Source of the DNA: Rhizomys pruinosus
Lineage: Eukaryota; Chordata; Mammalia; Rodentia; Spalacidae
Length of the DNA: 64,000 nucleotides
Direction: 5' to 3'
NCBI GenBank assembly: GCA_009823505.1
Contig: VZQC01002907.1
Span: forward strand, 2,674,665-2,738,664
Shown here: in pieces, positions 33,853-44,866 of the stretch
How the letters are laid out: the number at the start of each line of letters is the position of its first letter
Numbering within the stretch: the first letter of the stretch is position 1
Notes under the pieces: model-generated
What the model was told of the DNA's origin: nothing
Database searches by the model: none
Seen by the model: only the letters and a program-made list of their open reading frames with translations
Program-made: the position numbers and the translations under genes

Positions 33853-34200
33853 AGAGGTTGGAGGGGTGGTTCCGTCAGTACGTGCTTGCCAAGCAAACAG
33901 GAGGGTCGCAGTTCAATTCCCTCATCCACATGAAAAGCCAGGGATGACAGAATCTACCAGTGATCCCAGTGTCCAGCAGGTAGAGACGGGAGGTTCCCTG
34001 AGCCTTTCTAGCCAGCTAGTCTAGCCAACCGGTGAGCTCCAGTTTCAGCAAGAGACTCTTGTCTCAAAAAAAAAAAAAAAATAAGGTGAAGATCAATGAA
34101 AGAAGACAGGCAAGCCTCTGGAGTCCATATACACGCACGCACATGAGCATATAAACTCACACACATGCATGTGCACAAACATGCATACTACACAAACAAA
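33853..34200 (+). mobile_element. B4 SINE
   Basis: B4 with aggttggaggggtggttccg head, ttgtctcaaaaa A run, and a CA-rich end. Its 3' part (from about 34097) is where the large duplication begins. Confidence 0.82.
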
Positions 34201-34468
34201 TAAATGAATTAAGTGAAATAAACTTTAAAGGATTTTTCAATGTCTCATTGGTCATGTGAACAATGTCATCAAGAGAAAAATAGAGAATCATGGGTGGGTT
34301 TTAAGCCAAAAAGTGACCCTGCCAGACCCCATGAACCCCCCACCTCCAGAGCTGAGTGGAATCCCTCTCCAACCCTCTGATTCTCAGAAGCAGAGGCAGC
34401 CTTGGGCCTGACAGGAGGTCCATCTGCCCTCCTATCTCAAGGTCCAGAATAACTTCTGTTCCCATCAG

Positions 34469-34553
34469 CTCTGCAGAAGCTCCTAGAGATGGTCCGAGAA
34501 GATGCCCGGAGAACAATCCTGGTGGAGACTGAGATGCAAAAGAAAGCTCCCAG
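34469..34553 (+). CDS. Ccdc60: Ccdc60 window exon 4 (copy 1)
   Basis: The acceptor AG is at 34467-34468 (ttcccatcag) and the donor gtaatg starts at 34554. The 85-nt exon completes a Thr codon and then reads LQKLLEMVREDARRTILVET followed by EMQKKAP (residues 146-172), ending with two bases of a Ser codon. The heptad-like spacing of Leu, Met and Ile with many charged residues fits a short coiled-coil helix. An identical copy with the same splice sites lies at 39996-40080, in the duplicated block. Including both copies of exons 4 and 5 would add 157 nt and shift the frame, so only one pair can belong to the working gene model. Confidence 0.9.
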
Positions 34554-34618
34554 GTAATGTGTCTTAACTCCTTGGACGATTAAGAGATGTCAGTCTAATA
34601 GTGACCAAATTCACAATA

Positions 34619-34870
34619 GCAATTACCAGTTATTGGGCACTTTATGCCAAAAACACATATACTAACACATGTATCATCGCCTTCGGTTCTTACAACAACC
34701 CTGCAAGGTATGAATTACTACTTTTTTGTTTACAAATAGGAGAGTAAAGGTCAGAGAATCTAAGTGACTTGTGGTCTCACAACTTAGGAGTGGTAAGGTG
34801 ACTCACAGTACTTAAATCCAGATTTTTCCAACTTGAAAAAGCACCCTCCTCACCACTCTGCCACACTGCC
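34619..34870 (-). mobile_element. MIR, nearly full length
   Basis: tattgggcactttatgccaa, acaaataggagagtaaaggt, and taaatccagatttttccaac follow the inverse MIR from end to end. Repeated at 40146-40400 in copy 2. Confidence 0.75.
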
Positions 34871-35216
34871 TATTGGATGGCCTTTGTCATCCACCCTTCT
34901 CATGAGTGCTGTAAATATGTGTAGACTATGTTCTGAAAGAAGAACTTGGAAACATTAGAGCAAAAAATACGTATTTGTGTAAATTAATGATTCTCCTGAC
35001 CTTAGCCAGAGAAGCTTCTTCTGTAGTGGTCAGCAGTTAATGCAGAGACTCAGAACTGGTCAGAGTGCTAAGAGTAAGTAACTGTTGAGTGGTCAGCCCT
35101 AAGTGAGACATATACCTCAACTCCCTCCAACACTCAGGGAACACTGTGAAAGAGGGGGTGAAAAGAGTACAAGAGTGTAAGGATGGGTGGGGGGCTTGCC
35201 ACAAAATACTGTCTTC

Positions 35217-35451
35217 GGGGCTAGAGAGATGGCTCAGCAGTTAAGAGCACCAACTGCTCTTGCAGAGGACCCAGGTTCAATTCACGGGACCCACATGGCA
35301 GCTAAGAACCATCTTTAAGCCAGGCATGGTGGCTCACTCCTTTAATCCTAGCACTTGGGAGGCAGAGGCAGGCGGATCTCTGAGAGTTCAAGGCCAGCCT
35401 GGTCTACAGAGGGAACTCCAGGCCAGCTGGGGCAATAGACAACAACAACAA
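35217..35451 (+). mobile_element. B2-head/B1 dimeric SINE (locus b)
   Basis: The B2 head (ggggctagagagatggctca) reaches gctaagaaccatcttt and is joined to aagccaggcatggtggc, the start of B1; the element ends in an A-rich tail. A perfect 14-bp target-site duplication, aaaatactgtcttc (35203-35216 and 35452-35465), encloses both parts, so they arrived as one unit. The duplication-copy-2 version is at about 40767-41015. Confidence 0.88.
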
Positions 35452-35635
35452 AAAATACTGTCTTCTGGACATGACGATGGCTGTTGCACTGATTAACTCA
35501 TGGCAGTACAGTTACCTACACAAGATCCTGTCAGCCAGAGTAGTCAGTATTCTAATAGACAGTACTAATTGGATTCAGTAAGTTACCCAAAAAGGAAAGA
35601 AAGAAAAGAGGACATGAAGGTGGGAAAGAGAAATG

Positions 35636-35788
35636 TTAGGGAGTATCCAGGGGGTGCGAGACAGGTTAGGGAGTATCCAGGGGGTGCGAGACAGGTTAGG
35701 GAGTATCCAGGGGGTATGAGACATGTTAGGGAGTATCCAGGGGGTGCGAGACAGGTTAGGGAGTATCCAGGGGGTGCGAGGAGGGATT
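35636..35788. repeat. 30-bp minisatellite, five copies
   Basis: Five tandem copies of gttagggagtatccaggggg followed by tgcgagacag, nearly identical. The unit length is a multiple of three, so frames stay open. A corrupted version appears in the second duplication copy at about 41189-41345. Confidence 0.93.
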
Positions 35789-35962
35789 TGGGGTGCATAT
35801 GATCAAGATACAATGCATACAGGTATGAAATTGTAAAAAATAATAATAAAAGATTCAAAACTGGGGGGGTTAAATTCATAGTTTAGTAGCAGAGAACTTG
35901 ACTAGCATGTGCAAAGCCTTGGGCTCACTGAAGAAAGGCAGAGAAATATGAATAATTTGGGC

Positions 35963-36066
35963 CTGGTGGCATATGCCTGCCATCTCAGTATTCAGGAGTC
36001 TGGAGCAAGAAGACCTTGAGTTTGAGGCTTGCCTGGACTACATAGCAAGACTGTAGCTCAAAAAAT
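35963..36066 (+). mobile_element. B1-like SINE fragment
   Basis: gggcctggtggcatatgcct through tagctcaaaaaataaa; diverged B1. Repeated at 41533-41640. Confidence 0.75.
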
Positions 36067-36069
36067 AAA

Positions 36070-37039
36070 TTCTGAAAGGATGTTGATCTAGTCTGGGATG
36101 GTTATGAGAATAGTTTCTTCTTTCTTTGGGAGAAACTTTAAGATGATTTAGATGAAGTAGGAAAAAGGGCCCCTGTAAAAAGGATGGGTGCACAAGGAGA
36201 GAAGACAGAATCTGCAGAAAGCCACATGCATATGTGGTCAGAAGGGATCATGACACTATCATGGAACTGAAACAGCCAAAATGGGATGAAAAAGGCATAT
36301 GCTGATGTAGGATCTCAGCTCAGAAACCCTCACCTGCAGAGCCTGCATTCTTACCCTAAAAGCACCAACCTTGGAAACTCCAAGCCAGCAGCCAGTTCAA
36401 CTGGGTCGTTCAGAGTGGGGGAGGGGTGCTGAGGTGTCAAATACCTGAGGTATCAGAGTTCTGGTGGAAAGCCCTTTCTGTGGACTTCTGATCTCTAAAA
36501 GCTTCAGAGAGAATGCAGGCTAGACTCAGAGTTCCCTTCCCAAGTGTGAATCCCTCTGAGCAAGAAAATTATTTCCAGAAAATAAATGAGGCAAGAGAAG
36601 ATGTTCATCATCACCCTCTGCCTACCAGGACACCAGCTATGACTTATTGGTTATTGTTATTTGCTGTAATTACAGTTCACCCAATGTTTTCGAATGCATC
36701 ACGCCCTGCCACTGCCTGTTAATAATGAATTTATCTGCTGCAGCCTCAACTCACATCATGCTCCAAAGGTGGCACTTGGAGGCACTCAGAGACAGTCTTG
36801 GCCCATAAGGTACTTGGCTTGTCAGCATTAGACACAGACAAAAGTGATGAGTATTTGTTCAAAGAGACACCTTGCTTTGTAAGTGCTTACCTGCCTGAGT
36901 GTTGGCTTCTGAATCGAGCTGATGTCAATCCAAAGCCTGGCACTCTTGGACACGTCTTTCAGCCCTTCTCTAAACTTCCATGATATCATCTATAAATTGA
37001 GATCATGTCACATCAAGGCTTTGACTTTGGAACCAAATA
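36070..37039. other. Intronic stretch without recognised features
   Basis: Apparently unique. The part from 36110 is reproduced almost exactly in duplication copy 2 (from about 41700). Confidence 0.55.
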
Positions 37040-37230
37040 GACTAAGGAACATATCCATTCCATCATTCAATTGCCATGTGATACAGGGCAAGTTGCTTCA
37101 CCCCTCTGAGTCTGGTTCCAATTTATAAGATGAAGCCCTTTAGCAATGTATCCAAGAGGATTGTAGGGAGAATTATGTGACACTATTTTTGTAAAGTACT
37201 GTGAATGCTATGGAAATTGTGTCTATTTCA
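37040..37230 (+). mobile_element. MIR relic
   Basis: caagttgcttcacccctctg, then aggattgtagggagaattatg, then tgtaaagtactgtgaatgct, the MIR 3' half. Confidence 0.75.
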
Positions 37231-37908
37231 ATGAGTCATTAAAAGCACATCATGAATTAATACATTTATTAACAGACTGGTTTATGCCTGACACAGTAAG
37301 CAACCAATAGATGCAGAAGGGGAAATCTTTGTATTTATTCCCTATTAGTCCAGATATAGCACCTCACAAATCCTTATAGTATCTTGCTGATACAGGTACA
37401 TCAACTGTCACATCACCCCTTGTCACAAATGGAGAACATCCAGGATGACTCTCATAAGGTTTACAAAGAGCCAGGCTCTGAGGAGACCCACCTGCACTCA
37501 ATTGACTCTGGAGTCCATTCTGTGATAACTCTGGTTATAGAGCAGTCTGTTACAATTTCCCTTCCTTTTTAATTTCTTCCAAGAAAAATAAACTCTCCCC
37601 AATGTCTCAGTAAGGCAGAAAGCACCGAAGTGGGAGGTGTGGGGAGGACAGGAAAAGCCAGCTTCTCTTACTTCATACATCGTCTGCTCTCACTGAGATC
37701 AGCAGACAGGCCTGGGTTCCTGGGAAGCTCCAAAAGCCACCTCATCCATCCCTCAGCCCCACTGCTATAAGAAGATGGCTTCTTTTTGAAATATCGGGGG
37801 ATCCCAAATGACCTTGGACACCAGGAGTGGTATTCCCATAAGGACATGAGTTTGTACACCTCATCCCAGACCCACTGAGGAGACTCTCTAATGGCAGCTG
37901 TAATTTCT

Positions 37909-37913
37909 TTCTT

Positions 37914-37988
<75 letters not shown>

Positions 37989-38236
37989 TTGGTCTTTTTG
38001 AGACAGGGTCTCCCTATAGCCCTAGCTGGCCTGGAACTCACTCTGTAGACCAGGCTGGCCTTGAACTCACAGAGATCCACCTGCCTCTGCCTTCCGAGTG
38101 CTAGGATTAAAGGTATGTATCACCATGCATAAAAAAAAAGACGGTTCTTAGTGGCCATGTGGGTGCTGAGAATCGAACCTGGGTCCTCTGCAAGAGCAGT
38201 CGGTGTTCTTAACTGTTGAGCCGTCTCTCCAGCCCC
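37909..38236 (-). mobile_element. B2-head/B1 dimeric SINE with a long poly(A) tail (locus c)
   Basis: Read on the minus strand: a B2 head, a junction with a T run, a B1, then a tail of about 80 A (the T tract at 37909-37990). Flanks ggcagctgtaatttct (37893-37908) and ggcagctgtagtttct (38237-38252) form a 16-bp target duplication with one mismatch. The very long A tail suggests a young insertion. The copy-2 version is at about 43505-43795. Confidence 0.86.
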
Positions 38237-38307
38237 GGCAGCTGTAGTTTCTAATAAGTACCAAGTGGATAGTGTTTCAGAATACTGGCAACTTCTACAG
38301 GGTGATG

Positions 38308-38625
38308 TGTGTGTGTAGGATTCTAGGGGGTATTTAAGTTTCTGTGTAGAATTTGATGTGTGTGGGTAATTCTAAAAGCATGTGGAACTTTGCATGTGTG
38401 TGGAAATCTAGGTGAGTATAGAACTCTAGATGTGTGTGTATAGAATTCCAGGTGTGAGTAGAATTCTAGGTAATTGTACAGAATTATATGTATGTTGTTG
38501 ATGTCTAGGGGTGTGTGTGTGTGTGTGTGTGTGTGTGTTTCTATGTGTCTGTGCATTATTCTGTATAAGATGGAATTCTACAAATGTGATTCTGTGGTTG
38601 TGTAATTCTAGGATGGGGAGTAGTC
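38308..38625. repeat. Degenerate tandem repeat with GAATTCTAGG-type units
   Basis: Loosely repeated 20-25 bp units of the form tagaattctaggtgtgtg, with a (GT)n core at about 38511-38538. It is an old, decayed minisatellite in the exon 4-5 intron, repeated at 43857-44170 in duplication copy 2. Confidence 0.7.
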
Positions 38626-38871
38626 CTGGGATTTATCTATGTATGATTCTAGAGAAGTGGAGAATTAAATGCAGCTTCCTCCCACACATACAGGCCAACC
38701 CCACCATAGCCAAATCTCAGGAAATGTGGCCCAGGATATGTGTTCTTAGCAAATCCCTGGGTGATTCCTCCACTGTGGCTCTATAGACTCAACTCTAGAA
38801 AGAAGCATCCTAGCCTGGAGCCCGCTGCAGGAGCATCTTGTATGCCTTGTTAAAAGATTCCTCTTTCAAAT

Positions 38872-38877
38872 AAATAA

Positions 38878-38916
<39 letters not shown>

Positions 38917-38918
38917 AT
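38872..38918. repeat. (AAAT)n tract at the exon 5 splice acceptor
   Basis: About eleven AAAT/AAT units lie between two copies of gattcctctttc (38860-38871 and 38919-38930). The duplicated flanks look like target-site duplications of a retroposon reduced to its tail. The downstream copy now serves as the pyrimidine tract of exon 5. Confidence 0.8.
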
Positions 38919-38937
38919 GATTCCTCTTTCTCTACAG

Positions 38938-39009
38938 CATCCTGTCTACAGTCAGGCAGACCAAGAGTGATTCTGCCTCCAAAGAGTGGCAGACCACCCG
39001 CAAGTCCAG
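38938..39009 (+). CDS. Ccdc60: Ccdc60 window exon 5 (copy 1, intact)
   Basis: The acceptor AG is at 38936-38937 (ctttctctacag) and the donor gtagga starts at 39010. The 72-nt exon gives one base to finish Ser173, then 23 codons reading ILSTVRQTKSDSASKEWQTT and RKS, and leaves two bases of the next Ser codon. The segment is polar and probably unstructured. An (AAAT)n tract sits directly upstream, flanked by two copies of the 12-mer gattcctctttc, so the present pyrimidine tract is the downstream copy of a duplicated stretch. The paralogous exon at 44490-44561 is disrupted. Confidence 0.88.
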
Positions 39010-39313
39010 GTAGGAAGCTCTGAAGCCTGCAGCAGGATGGGAGGGGGGAACATCCCTGACCCAGGACCACCATGCAGATTCCTCTCTGTGCTGTCCAGTG
39101 GCGCAAATCATCGGAGGCGTACTGGGAATGTCTCCCACACCTCTCCCCAAGCCATGGGGAGAGGGCTGGAGGGGAGATATTTTTCCTCGCTATCACCTCA
39201 CTGGGAGCAAGCAACCTCCCTTCCAACTGATGGTGGGTATCTACAAAGTTCTCCCCCAGCACATACATTCCATGGTTTATGTTCAAATCCTCCAGCAGTG
39301 AGGAGGCACAGTC

Positions 39314-39556
39314 AGGAGAGCAGGGCCCGGGAGAGCAGGGCCCGGGAGAGCAGGGCACGGGAGAGCAGGGCACGGGAGAGCAGGGTACAGGACAGCAGGG
39401 CACGGGAGAGCAGGGTACGGAGAGCAGGGTACGGAGAGCAGGGTACGGGACAGCAGGGCACGGGACAGCAGGGCACAGGACAGCAGGGCACGGGAGAGCA
39501 GGGTACGGGAGAGCAGGGTACGGGAGAGCAGGGTACGGGACGACAGGGCACGGGAC
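39314..39556 (+). repeat. Truncated copy-1 portion of the 14-15 bp minisatellite
   Basis: The same units as at 44867-47878 begin at the equivalent position after exon 5 copy 1, run for about 240 bp and are cut off at the N. The first units differ slightly in order from copy 2. Confidence 0.92.
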
Positions 39557-39557
39557 N
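39557..39557. other. Single ambiguous base (N) at the duplication junction
   Basis: The only N in this region lies between minisatellite sequence and the start of the repeated block. It is most simply the join between two contigs or haplotypes that were not overlapped because of the minisatellite. Confidence 0.9.
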
Positions 39558-39995
39558 AATGAAAGAAAGAATTGAAAGAATGAAAGAAAAGAGAAAGAAT
39601 AGAAAGAATGAAGAATGAAAGACGAGAAGACAGGCAAGCCTCTGGAGTCCATATACACGCACGCACATGAGCATATAAACTCACACACATGCCTGTGGCA
39701 CATAACATGCAAACTACCACAAACAAAATAAATGAATTAAGTGAATAAACTTTAAAGGATTTTTCAATGTCTCATTGGTCATGTGAACAATGTCATCAAG
39801 AGAAAAATAGAGAATCATGGGTGGGTTTTAAGCCAAAAAGTGACCCTGCCAGACCCCATGAACCCCCCACCTCCAGAGCTGAGTGGAATCCCTCTCCAAC
39901 CCTCTGATTCTCAGAAGCAGAGGCAGCCTTGGGCCTGACAGGAGGTCCATCTGCCCTCCTATCTCAAGGTCCAGAATAACTTCTGTTCCCATCAG

Positions 39996-40080
39996 CTCTG
40001 CAGAAGCTCCTAGAGATGGTCCGAGAAGATGCCCGGAGAACAATCCTGGTGGAGACTGAGATGCAAAAGAAAGCTCCCAG
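39996..40080 (+). other. Ccdc60: Second copy of Ccdc60 exon 4
   Basis: The 85 nt and both splice sites are identical to 34469-34553. The copy is intact, but it is followed by a broken exon 5 copy. Using both exon pairs would add 157 nt, which is not a multiple of three. It is probably an assembly duplicate of the same exon rather than a tandem exon. Confidence 0.85.
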
Positions 40081-43000
40081 GTAATGTGTCTTAACTCCTT
40101 GGACGATTAAGAGATGTCAGTCTAATAGTGACCAAATTCACAATAGCAATTACCAGTTATTGGGCACTTTATGCCAAAAACACATATACTAACACATGTA
40201 TCATCGCCTTCGGTTCTTACAACAACCCTGCAAGGTATGAATTACTACTTTTTTGTTTACAAATAGGAGAGTAAAGGTCAGAGAATCTAAGTGACTTGTG
40301 GTCTCACAACTTAGGAGTGGTAAGGTGACTCACAGTACTTAAATCCAGATTTTTCCAACTTGAAAAAGCACCCTCCTCACCACTCTGCCACACTGCCTAT
40401 TGGATGGCCTTTGTCATCCACCCTTCTCATGAGTGCTGTAAATATGTGTAGACTATGTTCTGAAAGAAGAACTTGGAAACATTAGAGCAAAAAATACGTA
40501 TTTGTGTAAATTAATGATTCTCCTGCCCTTAGCCAGAGAAGCTTTTCTTCTGTAGTTGTCAGCCAGTGAGCAGAGACTCAGAACTGGTCAGAGTGCTAAG
40601 AATAACTTGTTGAGTGGTCAAGCCCTAAGTGAGACATTTATACCTCAACTCCCTCCAAACACTCAGGGAACACTGTGAAAGAGGGGGTGTGAATTGAAAA
40701 GTGATGGTGTGAAAAAGTACAGAGTTTTGTAAGGATGGTGGGGGGCTTGCCACAAACTACTGTCTTCTGTCATGCTTAGAGAGATGGCTCAGCATTGTTA
40801 AGAGCCACAACTGCTCTTGCAGAGGACCCCGGTTTCATTTCACGGGACCCCATGGCAGTAAGCCCATGTTAGCAGATAGCCATGGGTGGCTACTCCTTTA
40901 ACCTACGCACTTGGGAGAGAGGCAGGCGGATCTCTGAGAGTTCAAGGCCAGCCTGTCTACCAGAGGGAATCTCAGGCCAGCTGGGGCAATAGACAACAAC
41001 AACAAACAAAATACTGTCTTCTGGACATGACGATGGCTGTTGCACTGATTAACTCATGGCAGTACAGTTACCTACACAAGATCCTGTCAGCCAGAGTAGT
41101 CAGTATTCTAATAGACAGTACTAATTGGATTCAGTAAGTTACCCAAAAAGGAAAGAAAGAAAAGAGGACATGAAGGTGGGAAAGAGAAATGTTAGGGAGT
41201 ATCCAGGGGGTGCGAGGACAGGTTAGGGACGTATCCAGGGGTGCGAGGACAGTTCGGGAAGTCTCAGGGGGTATGAGACAGTTGGAGTATCCAAGGGGGT
41301 GCGAGGACAGGTTAGGAGTATCCTAGGGGGTGCGATGAGTGACTTGGTGGTGCATCATGATCAGAACAATGCATACAGGTATGAAATTGTAAAAAATAAT
41401 ATAAACGATTCAAAAAAAACTGGGGGGTTAAAATTCCTTAATTAACTCTCGTTTCGTAGCAGGGAGAACTTGACTAGCATGTGCAAAGCCTTGGGCTCAC
41501 TGAAGAAAGGCAGAGAAATATGAATAATTTGGGCCTGGTGGCATATGCTGCCATCTCGTATCAGGAGTCTGGAGCACGAAGACCTTGAGTTTGCGGCTTG
41601 CCTGGGGGACTACATAGCAAGACTGTAGCTCAAAAAATAAATTCTGAAAGGATGTTGATCTAGTCTGGGATGGTTATGAGAATAGTTTCTTCTTTCTTTG
41701 GGAGAAACTTTAAGATGATTTAGATGAAGTAGGAAAAAGGGCCCCTGTAAAAAGGATGGGTGCACAAGGAGAGAAGACAGAATCTGCAGAAAGCCACATG
41801 CATATGTGGTCAGAAGGGATCATGACACTATCATGGAACTGAAACAGCCAAAATGGGATGAAAAAGGCATATGCTGATGTAGGATCTCAGCTCAGAAACC
41901 CTTCACCTGCAGAAGCCTGCATTCTTTTTTTTTAAACCCTATTAAAAGCACCAACTTGGAAAACTCCAAGCCAGCAGGCCAGTTCAACTGGGGTCGTTCA
42001 GAGTGGGGAGGGGTTGGTGAGGTCCTGTCAAATACCTGAGGTATCAGAGTTCTGGTGGAAAGCCCTTTCTGTGGACTTCTGATCTCTAAAAGCTTCAGAG
42101 AGAATGCAGGCTAGACTCAGAGTTCCCTTCCCAAGTGTGAATCCCTCTGAGCAAGAAAATTATTTCCAGAAAATAAATGAGGCAAGAGAAGATGTTCATC
42201 ATCACCCTCTGCCTACCAGGACACCAGCTATGACTTATTGGTTATTGTTATTTGCTGTAATTACAGTTCACCCAATGTTTTCGAATGCATCACGCCCTGC
42301 CACTGCCTGTTAATAATGAATTTATCTGCTGCAGCCTCAACTCACATCATGCTCCAAAGGTGGCACTTGGAGGCACTCAGAGACAGTCTTGGCCCATAAG
42401 GTACTTGGCTTGTCAGCATTAGACACAGACAAAAGTGATGAGTATTTGTTCAAAGAGACACCTTGCTTTGTAAGTGCTTACCTGCCTGAGTGTTGGCTTC
42501 TGAATCGAGCTGATGTCAATCCAAAGCCTGGCACTCTTGGACACGTCTTTCAGCCCTTCTCTAAACTTCCATGATATCATCTATAAATTGAGATCATGTC
42601 ACATCAAGGCTTTGACTTTGGAACCAAATAGACTAAGGAACATATCCATTCCATCATTCAATTGCCATGTGATACAGGGCAAGTTGCTTCACCCCTCTGA
42701 GTCTGGTTCCAATTTATAAGATGAAGCCCTTTAGCAATGTATCCAAGAGGATTGTAGGGAGAATTATGTGACACTATTTTTGTAAAGTACTGTGAATGCT
42801 ATGGAAATTGTGTCTATTTCAATGAGTCATTAAAAGCACATCATGAATTAATACATTTATTAACAGACTGGTTTATGCCTGACACAGTAAGCAACCAATA
42901 GATGCAGAAGGGGAAATCTTTGTATTTATTCCCTATTAGTCCAGATATAGCACCTCACAAATCCTTATAGTATCTTGCTGATACAGGTACATCAACTGTC

Positions 43001-43504
43001 ACATCACCCCTTGTCACAAATGGAGAACATCCAGGATGACTCTCATAAGGTTTACAAAGAGCCAGGCTCTGAGGAGACCCACCTGCACTCAATTGACTCT
43101 GGAGTCCATTCTGTGATAACTCTGGTTATAGAGCAGTCTGTTACAATTTCCCTTCCTTTTTAATTTCTTCCAAGAAAAATAAACTCTCCCCAATGTCTCA
43201 GTAAGGCAGAAAGCACCGAAGTGGGAGGTGTGGGGAGGACAGGAAAAGCCAGCTTCTCTTACTTCATACATCGTCTGCTCTCACTGAGATCAGCAGACAG
43301 GCCTGGGTTCCTGGGAAGCTCCAAAAGCCACCTCATCCATCCCTCAGCCCCACTGCTATAAGAAGATGGCTTCTTTTTGAAATATCGGGGGATCCCAAAT
43401 GACCTTGGACACCAGGAGTGGTATTCCCATAAGGACATGAGTTTGTACACCTCATCCCAGACCCACTGAGGAGACTCTCTAATGGCAGCTGTAATTTCTT
43501 TCTT

Positions 43505-43559
<55 letters not shown>

Positions 43560-44489
43560 ACCGGGTCTCCCTATAGCCCTAGCTGGCCTGGCAAACTCAC
43601 TATGTAGACAGGCTGGCCTTGAACTCACAGAGATCACTGCTCTGGCCTTCCGAGTGCTTAGATTAACGGTATGTATCACATGCATAAAAAAAAAGAGGTT
43701 CTTAGTGGCCATGTGGCGTGTGTAGGGAATCGACCCTGGGTCCTCTGCAAGAGCAGTCGTGTTCTTAATGTTTGAGCCGTCTTCCACCCCGGCAAGCTGT
43801 AGTCTAATACGTACCAATTTTGGATAGTGTTTCAGAATACTGGCAACTTCTACAGGGTGATGTGTGTGTGTAGGATTCTAGGGGGTATTTAAGTTTCTGT
43901 GTAGAATTTGATGTGTGTGGGTAATTCTAAAAGCATGTGGAACTTTGCATGTGTGTGGAAATCTAGGTGAGTATAGAACTCTAGATGTGTGTGTATAGAA
44001 TTCCAGGTGTGAGTAGAATTCTAGGTAATTGTACAGAATTATATGTATGTTGTTGATGTCTAGGGGTGTGTGTGTGTGTGTGTGGTGTGTGTTTCTTTGG
44101 TTGTGCATTATTCTGTATAAGATGGAATTCTACAAATGTGATTCTGTGGTTGTGTAATTCTAGGATGGGGAGTAGTCCTGGGATTTATCTATGTATGATT
44201 CTAGAGAAGTGGAGAATTAAATGCAGCTTCCTCCCACACATACAGGCCAACCCCACCATAGCCAAATCTCAGGAAATGTGGCCCAGGATATGTGTTCTTA
44301 GCAAATCCCTGGGTGATTCCTCCACTGTGGCTCTATAGACTCAACTCTAGAAAGAAGCATCCTAGCCTGGAGCCCGCTGCAGGAGCATCTTGTATGCCTT
44401 GTTAAAAAGATTCCCTCTTTCAAAAGACAAGAATAAATAATAATAAATAAATAAATAAATAAATAAAAAATGAGTCCTCTTCTCTACAG

Positions 44490-44561
44490 CATCCTGTTAC
44501 AGTCAGGCCAAGACCAAGAGTGATTTGCCTCCAAAGAGTGGCAGGACCACCGCAAGTTCAG
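44490..44561 (+). pseudogene. Ccdc60: Disrupted second copy of Ccdc60 exon 5
   Basis: Splice-site AG and GT are retained and the length is again 72 nt, but only because several small indels cancel out. Against 38938-39009 it lacks a base near the start, gains two a little later, and has further single-base losses and gains. In the proper frame it reads a few residues and then meets TGA. Compensating homopolymer-type indels within 72 nt point to sequencing error; if real, this is a dead exon. Confidence 0.8.
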
Positions 44562-44866
44562 GTAGTAAGCCCTGAAGCTGCCAGCAGGAGGAGGGGGGAA
44601 CATCCCTGGACACAGTGACCACATGCCGCTTCCTCTCTGTGCTGTTCCAGTGGCGCAAATCATCGGAGGCGTACTGGGAATGTCTCCCACACCTCTCCCC
44701 AAGCCATGGGGAGAGGGCTGGAGGGGAGATATTTTTCCTCGCTATCACCTCACTGGGAGCAAGCAACCTCCCTTCCAACTGATGGTGGGTATCTACAAAG
44801 TTCTCCCCCAGCACATACATTCCATGGTTTATGTTCAAATCCTCCAGCAGTGAGGAGGCACAGTCA

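Larger units (their letters stand above)
34097..39556. other. Large direct duplication, copy 1 (exons 4 and 5)
   Basis: Sequence from the 3' part of a B4 SINE through exon 4, a MIR, a B2/B1 dimer, a 30-bp minisatellite, exon 5 and the start of the 14-15 bp minisatellite recurs about 5.53-5.59 kb downstream. Copy 1 is clean throughout and stops inside the minisatellite, immediately before the single N at 39557. Exon 4 starts are 5527 bp apart and exon 5 starts 5552 bp apart. Confidence 0.92.
39558..44866. other. Large direct duplication, copy 2 (noisy)
   Basis: This copy starts right after the N with a garbled purine-rich stretch, then matches copy 1 from about 39626. Long stretches look identical (for example 42104-43490 against 36513-37900), while others (about 40530-41640, 41900-42035, 43550-43830, 44400-44650) are full of one- and two-base indels. 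The bad patches mostly coincide with SINEs, homopolymers and the 30-bp minisatellite. That clustering looks like unpolished long-read sequence rather than natural divergence. Confidence 0.9.

Noticed and set aside
39996..44561. Natural tandem exon duplication of Ccdc60
   Set aside because: The N at the junction, patchy indel noise and the frame-breaking 157 nt favour an assembly duplicate; kept as a finding to test rather than called as a gene feature.
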